A stretch of 47,096 bases of DNA, taken from NCBI GenBank assembly GCA_934154785.1, contig CAKPGL010000005.1, forward strand, positions 1 through 47,096, read 5' to 3'. The notes beneath the pieces were generated by a model. That model was not told the origin of the DNA, did no database searches, and saw only the letters and a program-made list of their open reading frames with translations. Of this stretch, positions 8,413-16,125 are shown piece after piece. Positions within the stretch are counted from its first letter, which is position 1. Each line of letters starts with the position of its first letter. The stretch comes from an uncultured Bacilli bacterium (lineage in GTDB: Bacteria; Bacillota_I; Bacilli_A; RF39; UBA660). The translations under genes and the position numbers were made by a program.

Positions 8413-9630
8413 TTATTTATTTAAATTGTTGTTAATTCTATCATATACGTCTTTTAAACTTTGTTCATATTTACTAGTAGTTTTTGGAGTATAATACTTT
8501 TTATTTTTAATATTATCTGGTAAATACTGTTGTTTTACCCAGCCATTAGGGTAATTATGAGGATATAAATAATCCTTAGCGGTTGTTTTTATATGATTAG
8601 GAACGTTACCTGTATTGCCACTTCTAATATCATTCAAGGCTAAATCTATGGCATTTTCGGCACTATTAGATTTAGGTGATAAACATAGTTCTATAACGGT
8701 TGCGGAAAGTGGTATTCTTGCTTCTGGTAAACCAAGTCGCTCACAAGCATTTATACAAGCATCTACTTTAGGACCCATACTGGGATTAGCTAGTCCAATA
8801 TCTTCATATGCTATAACACTCATCCTGCGATATATAATGTCTAAATCTTCAGCTTCAATTAGACGTGCTAAATAGTGTAGGGCAGCATTAACATCACTAC
8901 CACGAATTGACTTTTGAAAAGCACTAATTACATCATAGTGTCCATCTTCATTTTTATCATGAAAAAATACTGGTTTACTATTAATACTTTTTAAAGTTTC
9001 CTCTGTTATACTGTGGTCTTCATTAAAATAATACGCTACTTCTAATAGATTATAAGCAGATCTTAAATCCCCACTAGAGAGATTTGCTATATAACTAAGT
9101 TCTTTATCTGTTATTTTAATATCTTTTAAATACTCAGTTTTAATAGCACGTTTTAAAGCAGTTAAAATATCTTCCTCAGTTAATTCATGTAGCTCAAATA
9201 TTTGACACCTACTTCTAATAGCGGGATTTATTTTATGATAAGGATTAGAGGTAGTCATACCGATTAAAGTAATTAATCCATTTTCTAAGTAGGGCAGAAG
9301 CAAGTCTTGTTTATCTTTATTTAATCTATGTATTTCATCCATAATAACTACTATGTTACCGTACATTTTAGCTTCTTCAATAATTATATCAAAATCTTTC
9401 TTATTATTAATTACGGCATTAAGTAGTCTATATCTTAAATTTAATTCTTGAGCCATAGCAAGAGCAATAGTAGTTTTTCCAATACCAGGTTTACCATATA
9501 AAATCATAGAAAATAATTTTTTATTATTAATCATATTGTATATAATTTTATTTTTACCTACTAAGTGTTCTTGACCTACAACTTCACTAATACATTTAGG
9601 TCTAAGTTTAATAGCAAGAGGTTCATTCAT
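8413..9630 (-). CDS. rarA: Replication-associated recombination protein RarA (MgsA)
   Basis: An AAA+ ATPase acting at stalled or collapsed forks, with C-terminal clamp-loader-like helices. Walker A G-K-P-G-I-G-K-T-T is at about 46-54 and Walker B V-V-I-M-D-E-I-H-R at about 91-99. The sensor region R-S-R-C-Q-I-F-E-L and the C-terminal RarA/MgsA domain (A-Y-E-D-I-G-L-A-N-P; P-H-N-Y-P) follow. I chose the ATG at 9630 because GGTGAT lies four bases before it; an upstream TTG adds four residues that overlap this site. Length 405 residues is typical. The divergent xer gene starts 77 bp away. Confidence 0.95.
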   Translation of the reverse strand: MNEPLAIKLRPKCISEVVGQEHLVGKNKIIYNMINNKKLFSMILYGKPGIGKTTIALAMAQELNLRYRLLNAVINNKKDFDIIIEEAKMYGNIVVIMDEIHRLNKDKQDLLLPYLENGLITLIGMTTSNPYHKINPAIRSRCQIFELHELTEEDILTALKRAIKTEYLKDIKITDKELSYIANLSSGDLRSAYNLLEVAYYFNEDHSITEETLKSINSKPVFFHDKNEDGHYDVISAFQKSIRGSDVNAALHYLARLIEAEDLDIIYRRMSVIAYEDIGLANPSMGPKVDACINACERLGLPEARIPLSATVIELCLSPKSNSAENAIDLALNDIRSGNTGNVPNHIKTTAKDYLYPHNYPNGWVKQQYLPDNIKNKKYYTPKTTSKYEQSLKDVYDRINNNLNK

Positions 9631-9647
9631 AAACATCACCAATTACT

Positions 9648-9656
9648 ATTTTATCA
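9648..9656 (-). promoter_or_regulatory. rarA promoter, extended -10
   Basis: On the minus strand TGATAAAAT ends 17 nt before the ATG. TTGTTT upstream is a possible -35. It faces the xer promoter in a 77-bp divergent gap. Confidence 0.55.
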
Positions 9657-9683
9657 AAAATAGTAGAAAAAACAACCTGTATT

Positions 9684-9692
9684 TGATATAAT
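9684..9692 (+). promoter_or_regulatory. xer promoter, extended -10
   Basis: TGATATAAT ends only 15 nt before the ATG at 9708, so the leader holds little more than the GGTGAT ribosome site. Confidence 0.6.
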
Positions 9693-9707
9693 TATTATGG
9701 TGATGAT

Positions 9708-10595
9708 ATGAATAATTCTAATACAAAAGAAGAATTTAAATCATTTCTGTTTGTAGATAAAAAATATAGTGAAAATACTATTAATTCTTATTTAAACGAA
9801 TATGATAAATTTAGTAATTTTTTTAATAATAAAGATGTATCTAAAATAACAACTAACGAATTAGAAGAATATCTATCTTATTTAAAGAAAAATAATTTAT
9901 CTAGTAGAAGTATTTCTCATAATATATCTGTTATTCGGACATTATATAAGTTTTTACTAATAAATAAGTATATTGAAAAAGATATAGCGGTATTTTTAGA
10001 ACTCCCTAAACTTAAAAAAACTTTACCTAAAGTACTAACTATTGAAGAAGTAGATAAATTATTAGATATCCCTTTAACTAATGAATTTAGTTATCGAAAT
10101 AAAGCAATGTTAGAATTAATGTACGCTACAGGTCTTCGTGTTAGTGAACTAGTTAATTTAAGATTAAATGATATAGATATTGATTCTTGTTTAGTTAAAA
10201 CAATGGGTAAAGGTTCTAAAGAAAGAATTATTCCTTTAGGAGATTATGCTTTATTTTATTTAAAGGAATATGCCTATAAATATAGAACGCTTATGATGAA
10301 AGATAAAATTCATGATTATATATTTGTAAATAATCATGGTAGCAAATTAACACGTCAAGGATTCTTTAAAATAATAAAAGAACTTGCTAAAGAAAAAGGA
10401 ATAAATAAAGACATATCACCACATACTTTGAGGCATTCTTTTGCTACACACTTACTAGATCGTGGAGCAGATTTAAGAAGTATACAGGAAATGTTAGGGC
10501 ACTCTAATATAGCAACAACACAAATATATACTCATATATCAAATAAACATATAGAAAATAATTATAATAATGCACATCCACATGCTGGAGGTTAA
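9708..10595 (+). CDS. Tyrosine recombinase, XerC/XerD type
   Basis: Site-specific recombinase of the size (295 residues) and make-up of the chromosome-dimer resolvases. A SAM-like N-terminal DNA-binding domain covers about residues 1-90. The catalytic set is complete: R144 in G-L-R-V-S-E-L, K168 in G-K-G-S-K-E-R, H239 and R242 in H-T-L-R-H, H265 in G-H-S and nucleophile Y274. No phage genes are near, so a housekeeping XerC or XerD is likely; I cannot separate the two. It is first in an operon with a protein kinase and a phosphohexomutase, and the kinase start follows its stop by one base. Confidence 0.92.
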   Translation: MNNSNTKEEFKSFLFVDKKYSENTINSYLNEYDKFSNFFNNKDVSKITTNELEEYLSYLKKNNLSSRSISHNISVIRTLYKFLLINKYIEKDIAVFLELPKLKKTLPKVLTIEEVDKLLDIPLTNEFSYRNKAMLELMYATGLRVSELVNLRLNDIDIDSCLVKTMGKGSKERIIPLGDYALFYLKEYAYKYRTLMMKDKIHDYIFVNNHGSKLTRQGFFKIIKELAKEKGINKDISPHTLRHSFATHLLDRGADLRSIQEMLGHSNIATTQIYTHISNKHIENNYNNAHPHAGG

Positions 10596-10596
10596 T

Positions 10597-11340
10597 ATGG
10601 AAATAGTTGGATTCACTAAAAAAGAAATAGATAGTTTATTAGTATTTAATAAAGGTGGTTACGAAGGTAAAATACTTTTATATAATAATGAACTAGTTTT
10701 AAAACAGTTTGAAAAATATCTTGGAGATTATATTGATTTTGAAACTAAAAGATATAAATTGGAGCGACTTGTTAATAGAAAAGTGTCACGTATTATAGTT
10801 GAGCCTAAGGCTTTAGTTAGTATAGAAGGAGAATTTAGTGGATACTTAATGCCTAAAATTAGTAACGCTATGCACATTGATAGTATTAGAGATTATGAGA
10901 AGTTATTGATGGTTTATTCAAAATTATTTAAGGATTTGGATTACCTCCATAAGAAAAATATTGTTGTAGGTGACTTAAAACCCGCTAATATTTTAGTCGA
11001 TTATAAATATAATACTAAATTTATAGATGTTGATAGTATGGGTATCGATGAATATCCTATTGATCATGAAAATTATCGTTCTCATGAGGCCAAACTACTT
11101 CCAAATTATGAAACAAAATTTAGAGTTAACAGTAGAGAAAACATGGATAATTACTTGTTACTCGCATGTTTTATAAATAGTTTAAGTGGTGAAAATACAC
11201 CTTTAATAGGTAAACTATTTAATTCTAAATTAACTTTAGAATATAAGAAAATTTTATTTCAATTATTAAAAAGTGATACTTGGTCAACACCAGTAGAAAT
11301 AAGTACAATATTAGAAGAAGAAAAGGGGAAAATAAAATGA
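10597..11340 (+). CDS. Small Ser/Thr protein kinase-like protein
   Basis: A compact kinase fold of 247 residues without membrane or sensor domains. Visible residues are the beta-3 lysine K36 (V-L-K-Q-F), the catalytic loop G-D-L-K-P-A-N (D126, K128, N131) and F-I-D-V-D (D144, D146) in place of DFG. The glycine loop is weak (N-K-G-G-Y-E-G), and the HRD histidine/arginine are replaced by V-G. All residues needed for phosphotransfer are present, so it may be active. Start chosen at the ATG with GGAGG in front; an upstream ATG at 10570 lies inside xer. It overlaps the next gene by ATGA. Confidence 0.75.
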   Translation: MEIVGFTKKEIDSLLVFNKGGYEGKILLYNNELVLKQFEKYLGDYIDFETKRYKLERLVNRKVSRIIVEPKALVSIEGEFSGYLMPKISNAMHIDSIRDYEKLLMVYSKLFKDLDYLHKKNIVVGDLKPANILVDYKYNTKFIDVDSMGIDEYPIDHENYRSHEAKLLPNYETKFRVNSRENMDNYLLLACFINSLSGENTPLIGKLFNSKLTLEYKKILFQLLKSDTWSTPVEISTILEEEKGKIK

Positions 11341-12707
11341 CAAAAATAGTTAAAATTAAAGAAAATATATTTCGTGAATACGATTTACGTGGTATATATC
11401 CAAGTGAAATAGATGCTTCTGTTGCATATACGATTGGTAAAAGTTTTGGAACTTACATTAAAAAAATGGGAGAAAATAAAACAATAATTGGGCATGATAA
11501 TCGTTTATCTTCACCAGAACTTAGCACATTTTTACTACAAGGATTATTAGATAGTGGAATAGATGTCGTAAATTTAGGATTAGTTACTACTCCAATGTAT
11601 TATTTTGGCAAGAAAAAGTTTAAATTTAATACTGGTATTATGGTTACAGCTAGTCATAATCCTAAGGAATATAATGGTTTTAAAATATCATTTTCTAAAA
11701 TAGGAAATGCTTATGGTAAAGCCATTACTGATTTTAAAGATTTTACTGAAGCAGGAGTATTTGATGAAGGAAATGGTACTGAGATAAAGGAAAGCATTAA
11801 AAATGACTATATTAATTCTTTTTGTAAAAACATAAATTTAGGTAGTAAAAAGATACGTGCCGTTGTAGATTGTGGTAATGGTACAGGCTCTATTATTATA
11901 AAAGATTTATTAGATGCTTTAAATATTGAGTATTACCCTTTGTATTGCGATAGTGATGGTAATTTTCCTAATCATCACCCTGATCCTAGTGTGACAGAAA
12001 ATCAAATAGATTTAAGTAAAAAAGTAAAAGAATTAGGTTATGACATAGGTATAGGTATAGATGGTGACGCTGATAGATTAGGAATAGTATTAGAAACTGG
12101 TGAAATTATTAAAGCTGATTTAATGATGCTAATAATATATCGCTATCTAAATCACAGTTTAAAAAACAGAAAAGCATTATTTGATGTAAAATGTTCTAAA
12201 ACTTTAATTGATGAATTAAAAAAGCTTGATATTGAACCAGTTATGTATCGTACTGGCGCATCTTATACTAATATGATGATGCAAAAAGGTGATTTTGATT
12301 TTGGTGGCGAATATTCTGGACATATTTTCTTTAGAGATCACTTCACAGGTTGTGATGATGGTATTTACAATGGTTTACGTCTAATTGAAATGTTATCACA
12401 TACTACTAAGAAATTAAGTGCTTTTTTAGATAATACTAATAAATATTATTCAACTGATGAAATTCGTATCAAAGTAACGGATGATAATAAGTTTGCTATA
12501 GTTGATAAGGTTAAAGAATATTGCCAGCAAAAAGGCTACAATTATATAGATATAGATGGTGTTAGAGTAGAATTTGAAGATTCCTGGGCTCTTGTTAGAG
12601 CATCTAATACAGGGCCAAATTTAACACTTAGATTTGAAGCTGTTTCAGAAGAAAGACTCGAGGCAATTCAAAAAGAGTTTATTGAATTGTTAGATAGATT
12701 AAAATAA
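11337..12707 (+). CDS. Phosphomannomutase/phosphoglucomutase
   Basis: Interconverts hexose 1- and 6-phosphates for sugar-nucleotide and envelope synthesis. The alpha-D-phosphohexomutase domains carry the phosphoserine loop T-A-S-H-N-P (S106), the Mg site D-G-D-A-D-R (242-247), the sugar loop G-G-E-Y-S-G-H (323-329) and a C-terminal phosphate-binding R-A-S-N-T. Length is 456 residues. The F-R-E-Y-D-L-R-G start is typical of ManB/AlgC-type enzymes. The ATG overlaps the kinase stop (ATGA), with AGGGGAA in front; a longer reading from 11280 has no ribosome site. Substrate preference cannot be read from sequence alone. Confidence 0.93.
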   Translation: MTKIVKIKENIFREYDLRGIYPSEIDASVAYTIGKSFGTYIKKMGENKTIIGHDNRLSSPELSTFLLQGLLDSGIDVVNLGLVTTPMYYFGKKKFKFNTGIMVTASHNPKEYNGFKISFSKIGNAYGKAITDFKDFTEAGVFDEGNGTEIKESIKNDYINSFCKNINLGSKKIRAVVDCGNGTGSIIIKDLLDALNIEYYPLYCDSDGNFPNHHPDPSVTENQIDLSKKVKELGYDIGIGIDGDADRLGIVLETGEIIKADLMMLIIYRYLNHSLKNRKALFDVKCSKTLIDELKKLDIEPVMYRTGASYTNMMMQKGDFDFGGEYSGHIFFRDHFTGCDDGIYNGLRLIEMLSHTTKKLSAFLDNTNKYYSTDEIRIKVTDDNKFAIVDKVKEYCQQKGYNYIDIDGVRVEFEDSWALVRASNTGPNLTLRFEAVSEERLEAIQKEFIELLDRLK

Positions 12708-12747
12708 AAGCAATTTTATGTATAATTATATTAGAAGGAATAGTTAA

Positions 12748-13272
12748 ATGAAAAATAAAGGAATATTATTGATTGCGATATTTAGTAGTTTGTTTTTAGT
12801 TACGGGTTGTGGTAAAGAAAATACTGATAATAATGGCAATAAAGAGTTATCTTATACTAATAAATTTGAATGTTCTAGAACAGAAACATCTACAACATCA
12901 CAAGTTTATTACATTACTAAACAGGAAGTTTTGAAAGATGAAGATAGTGGTAAAACCGCTATGGAAACAACGATTGCTAGAAGTTATGATTTTAATAAAA
13001 ATGGTGATAAACTACTTGCATATTATGAAATAACTACTTATAATTTTTTTGTAGATTATGATATGGATGCAATGAAGAAAGTTTTTGAAGAAACGTGTGA
13101 AAGTAAAGATAAAAATACTTACAAGAACTGCAATGTTAGTTTAAAGGATAAAACTATAACTATAGTTTCAGAAGTTGATTTAAACTCGGAAGAAAGTAAA
13201 GAATACCTTTCTAACGTTACACTAGATTCAATTAAAGAAAATTATGCCGAGTCTCCTTATACGTGCAAATAA
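12748..13272 (+). CDS. Predicted lipoprotein
   Basis: The 174-residue product has a signal peptide with lipobox L-V-T-G-C, so it should be anchored outside the membrane by C21. The mature part is Thr/Asp/Lys-rich and probably mostly beta, with Cys near the start (F-E-C-S), in the middle (E-T-C, N-C) and at the very end (T-C-K), which could form disulfides. It recalls DUF1307/YehR-like lipoproteins in size and layout, but I cannot assign it. It has its own TATAAT (12721-12726), 21 nt before the start. Confidence 0.75.
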   Translation: MKNKGILLIAIFSSLFLVTGCGKENTDNNGNKELSYTNKFECSRTETSTTSQVYYITKQEVLKDEDSGKTAMETTIARSYDFNKNGDKLLAYYEITTYNFFVDYDMDAMKKVFEETCESKDKNTYKNCNVSLKDKTITIVSEVDLNSEESKEYLSNVTLDSIKENYAESPYTCK

Positions 13273-13297
13273 ATTAAAGTTAAATAATATATTTTAT

Positions 13298-13352
13298 AAA
13301 AAAGCATAAATTTTAATGGTGATACTATGAACAACATTACTTATGCTTTTTT
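13298..13352 (+). promoter_or_regulatory. Hairpin enclosing the ZIP transporter start
   Basis: A 12-bp stem (13298-13309 with 13341-13352) has a 31-base loop holding both the GGTGAT ribosome site (13318-13323) and the ATG at 13327. The right arm lies in the coding region and ends in six T. It could act as a translational control element or a weak terminator for the lipoprotein transcript. It is AT-rich, so stability is modest. Confidence 0.4.
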
Positions 13353-14076
13353 ATTATGCTCCTTAGCAGGTTTGTCTACTATGTTAGGATGTATTGTTAT
13401 ATTTATAAAAAATAAGTCTAATAAAATACTAATTGCTTCTTTAGCTTTTGCTGCTGGTGTAATGACAACAGTATCTATTACTGATTTAATACCGGAATCA
13501 TTGCATTATTTAAAAACTTATTTATTTAGCTTTCCTAGAATTATAGTTATGTTGATATGTATTTGTATTGGAATAATCTTATCAATGACAATTGATAAAT
13601 ATTTACCGGAAAATAAGGCTAATAATAGTAAACTATATAGAGTAGGGATAATTAGTATGTTAGCCATTATTTTACATAATATACCAGAAGGAATTGCTAC
13701 ATTTATGACTAGTTCTACAAATATTAAAATAGGACTTTCTCTTAGCATCGCAATAGCGTTACATAATATACCAGAGGGAATAAGTATATCAATGCCAATA
13801 TATTCTAGTACTAAAAGTAAATCTAAAGCAATTTTATATACTTTTATATCAGCTTTATCTGAACCATTTGGAGCCATAATAGCATTTTTATTTTTAAAAG
13901 ACATTATGAATAATTTATTAATGGGTATGTTACTTGCTATGATAGCGGGAATTATGTTACATATATCATTTTATGAATTATTACCAGAATCTTTATCATA
14001 TAATAACAAAAAACTTAGTATTCTTTTCTTTATAATTGGTGTTTTATTCATGTTCATTAACCATTTTATCTTCTAA
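13327..14076 (+). CDS. ZIP-family divalent metal transporter
   Basis: An inner-membrane importer of zinc or related divalent cations. The 249-residue protein shows about eight hydrophobic segments and the signature H-N-I-P-E-G twice: in TM4 (followed by I-A-T) and TM5 (A-L-H-N-I-P-E-G-I-S). The metal-site E in S-E-P-F-G-A is also present. The variable cytoplasmic loop between TM3 and TM4 is short and lacks the usual His-rich stretch. Closest in layout to ZupT/GufA proteins. Start fixed by GGTGAT three bases before the ATG. A hairpin encloses this start. Confidence 0.9.
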   Translation: MNNITYAFLLCSLAGLSTMLGCIVIFIKNKSNKILIASLAFAAGVMTTVSITDLIPESLHYLKTYLFSFPRIIVMLICICIGIILSMTIDKYLPENKANNSKLYRVGIISMLAIILHNIPEGIATFMTSSTNIKIGLSLSIAIALHNIPEGISISMPIYSSTKSKSKAILYTFISALSEPFGAIIAFLFLKDIMNNLLMGMLLAMIAGIMLHISFYELLPESLSYNNKKLSILFFIIGVLFMFINHFIF

Positions 14077-14165
14077 ATATTTACTTTGATTAGTTTAATA
14101 TGTTAAAATATTAGTTGTAGAAGATAGTATATATAGATAGAGAAATAGAGTAGGGAAGTGGTTTA

Positions 14166-14426
14166 ATGGAAACAATAGAATATGTACCAAATGGTGTATG
14201 CTCTAAAAAAATGGTATTTAAAATTGAAAATAATATTATAAAGAGTTTTGATGTAATAGGTGGATGTTCTGGTAATTTACAAGGAATAAACAAATTAATT
14301 ATTAATAGAGATATTGATGAAGTAATAAAATTATTATCTGGAATAAAGTGTGGCATTAAAAATACATCTTGTCCTGACCAGATAGCTCAAGCTTTAATAA
14401 ATTATAAAACAAAAAGAAGCGTTTAA
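14166..14426 (+). CDS. TSCPD domain protein (TIGR03905 type)
   Basis: An 86-residue protein with the family motif T-S-C-P-D (about 68-72), C-S-x-x-M near the start and G-G-C-S-G-N-L-Q-G in the middle. TSCPD domains also occur at the end of some ribonucleotide reductases; free-standing copies are common in Firmicutes and their role is unknown. Conserved Cys suggest metal or redox function (inference). The gene stands alone with a GGGAAGTGG ribosome site, and its stop lies in the loop of its terminator. Confidence 0.85.
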   Translation: METIEYVPNGVCSKKMVFKIENNIIKSFDVIGGCSGNLQGINKLIINRDIDEVIKLLSGIKCGIKNTSCPDQIAQALINYKTKRSV

Positions 14427-14440
14427 ATCGCTTCTTTTTC
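14412..14440 (+). terminator. Terminator overlapping the TSCPD gene stop
   Basis: A 10-bp perfect stem (AAAAGAAGCG / CGCTTCTTTT) has a 7-base loop that contains the TAA stop. It can work in both directions and also faces the end of the small minus-strand gene. Confidence 0.85.
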
Positions 14441-14448
14441 TTGGGTAA

Positions 14449-14574
14449 TTATTCCATATCAAATGATTTAGTTGCTTCATTTGATTTGCAATCTTTGCAA
14501 GAATTGTTTTTACAATTAGTAGTATTTTTGTTAGTACTATTAGTTGTATTCTTATTATTCTTATTCTTTTTCAT
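14449..14574 (-). CDS. 41-aa Asn/Lys-rich peptide with a Cys cluster
   Basis: ATG at 14574 is preceded by GGGTGAT (14581-14587) six bases away, a strong ribosome site for this genome. The 41 residues are an Asn/Thr/Lys-rich first half, then C-K-N-N-S-C-K-D-C-K (three Cys, C-x4-C-x2-C) and an acidic end. It has no signal or membrane segment. It ends just before the shared terminator hairpin. I know no family; the Cys spacing suggests metal binding, which is a guess. Confidence 0.55.
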   Translation of the reverse strand: MKKNKNNKNTTNSTNKNTTNCKNNSCKDCKSNEATKSFDME

Positions 14575-15220
14575 TATTTCATCACCCAGTAATAGTATTA
14601 TCTAAAATTAAAATATTATAATGGAAATAATTGGATAAATTTTATTTTATAGAAGTTAACATAATATTCATTATACGAATATTAATATAATTTAATTTTT
14701 TATAAAAATAATTATATTTTTTTCTTTATTTATAACTATATTTTACCATAATAATATTGATATAGATAGATATATTTTTAATTAATTATTTATATATAAA
14801 CATAAATATAAAATTATTTTAATTTTAAATTGATTTTAATTTATTTATCTTTAATTTATCACTTTTAACTAATTACTATGCACATAAAATTATTAATATT
14901 ATACTTGTTATTACAATATATACTTTTATTCTAACAAATCTAGATGTATAGTTCTTCACCTTTTTAAAGAAAAATCGCTTAAAATGCGTCTCTATTTTTA
15001 GTTAATTATAACTACTATACTATTTTCCACTATTTTTAAATAAAAATTAAAATAGGGCGTTAAAATTTATTTTTTAAGCATATTTGCTTACTATATAATA
15101 ATATAATAATACAATTATACAATATTAATATATTATGGTTCATATTTAATCAAAAATTATCTTATAAATAGTTATTGTTTGTTAATGATGAATATTTCTT
15201 TTTAATTATTTTATTCATAA
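14575..15220. other. About 650 bp of featureless AT-rich DNA
   Basis: Apart from the 5' region of the 41-aa gene, I see no open frame with a ribosome site, no tRNA and no GC-richer block that would suggest a structured RNA. Small hairpins occur, for example TAAGCA-TATT-TGCTTA near 15078-15093. It is the longest gene-free stretch of the window. No cluster of good DnaA boxes was seen. Confidence 0.6.
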
Positions 15221-15241
15221 GAAAATAGGGGAACCTCCCCT
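15221..15241 (-). terminator. Terminator of the HTH gene
   Basis: A 6-bp G/C-rich stem (AGGGGA / TCCCCT) with a 3-base loop, read on the minus strand, ends in a T-rich tract. It starts five bases after the stop. Confidence 0.75.
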
Positions 15242-15245
15242 ACTT

Positions 15246-16034
15246 TTAACTAACTACATTTCTTGATTGAATTTCGGCAATCTTTTCTAAAACTTCCGCC
15301 GCATTTTCTGTCGTAATAACAGAATAACCTAGTTCTCTTAATGCTTGAACCTTTAAAGTATTTAGTTCTAATGTTCTACTTATTTTTTCTTCCATTTTAT
15401 GCTCTATTTGTGCTACAAAGCGGCGATGTGATTCTGCAATTCTTGTTTTTGATGCACCACCACTATTATATAAAGTCATAGCTGAAAACATAATACTTTC
15501 AAAAATAAATTGTTCTTCTTCATTAAATACAAATTCATTAGGCTTAACAAAACCGGCAGCTTTAGCAACATAACCTAACATATATTTTAACTCATTTCCA
15601 CTATCAATAGATTGTAAAAAATGATATAAATATTTTATTATATAGTAAGACTCTTTATCATTGGTATCATCTAATTTTTCTTTTATGATAGCGTTTATAT
15701 TAGCAACTAACTCTTGTTGTTTCTTATCAAGTCCATTATAGAAGTTTTTGTCATCTTCTTTTACTTCTTCAATATTTAATTTATTATCATTTATAGTGCT
15801 TAAGCGTGTTTCAACGTTCATAATATAATCTGTATCTATTTTAATTGCATTTATTTCTTCTACAGATTTAACGCCTAATAAGTTTAATAGTAAAACCTTC
15901 TTATCTTTTGGCCATTTATTAATATCATCTAACTCTAAATAATTATAAATCATTTGTCTTGATACACCTAAAAATTTAGCTAATTTTACTTTAGAAATAC
16001 CTAATTCATGTAAGATTTCATTTAGTTTATCCAT
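15246..16034 (-). CDS. HTH (XRE-like) DNA-binding protein
   Basis: Residues 8-31 form a helix-turn-helix (K-V-K-L-A-K-F-L-G-V-S-R-Q-M-I-Y-N-Y-L). The remaining 230 residues are mostly helical and charged, with no domain I can name; a segment near 200-215 (G-G-A-S-K-T-R-I-A-E-S-H-R-R-F) is the most distinctive. Length 262 residues. GGAGG precedes the ATG. The strong promoter carries two TTGACA copies 7 bp apart, one inside the -35/-10 spacer, where a repressor could bind. Self-regulation is plausible but not shown. It probably acts as a transcription factor of unknown targets. Confidence 0.7.
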   Translation of the reverse strand: MDKLNEILHELGISKVKLAKFLGVSRQMIYNYLELDDINKWPKDKKVLLLNLLGVKSVEEINAIKIDTDYIMNVETRLSTINDNKLNIEEVKEDDKNFYNGLDKKQQELVANINAIIKEKLDDTNDKESYYIIKYLYHFLQSIDSGNELKYMLGYVAKAAGFVKPNEFVFNEEEQFIFESIMFSAMTLYNSGGASKTRIAESHRRFVAQIEHKMEEKISRTLELNTLKVQALRELGYSVITTENAAEVLEKIAEIQSRNVVS

Positions 16035-16055
16035 ATCTTACTACCTCCTATTATC

Positions 16056-16083
16056 ATTTTAGCACATAATTGTCAATTGTCAA
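16056..16083 (-). promoter_or_regulatory. Promoter of the HTH gene with a doubled TTGACA
   Basis: Minus-strand TTGACA (16078-16083), a 16-bp spacer and TGCTAAAAT (16056-16064) form one of the best promoters here. A second TTGACA (16071-16076) lies in the spacer, making the direct repeat TTGACAATTGACAATT. Confidence 0.7.
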
Positions 16084-16103
16084 GTGTAAAGTAATAGTAA
16101 AAG

Positions 16104-16123
16104 AAAAAGCTATTTAAAATAGC
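16104..16123 (-). terminator. mnmA terminator
   Basis: On the minus strand a GCTAT/ATAGC stem, extendable by T-A pairs, is followed by five T. It starts three bases after the mnmA stop. Confidence 0.75.
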
Positions 16124-16125
16124 CC

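Noticed and set aside
9708..10595. Phage integrase
   Set aside because: Size, N-terminal domain and housekeeping operon fit XerC/D; no phage genes or att sites are near.
13518..13904. Minus-strand 128-codon frame inside the ZIP transporter gene
   Set aside because: Antisense to a well-supported membrane protein; its hydrophobic composition mirrors the sense strand.
14575..15220. Replication origin in the AT-rich gap
   Set aside because: No cluster of DnaA boxes and no dnaA/dnaN nearby; AT-richness alone is not evidence in this genome.
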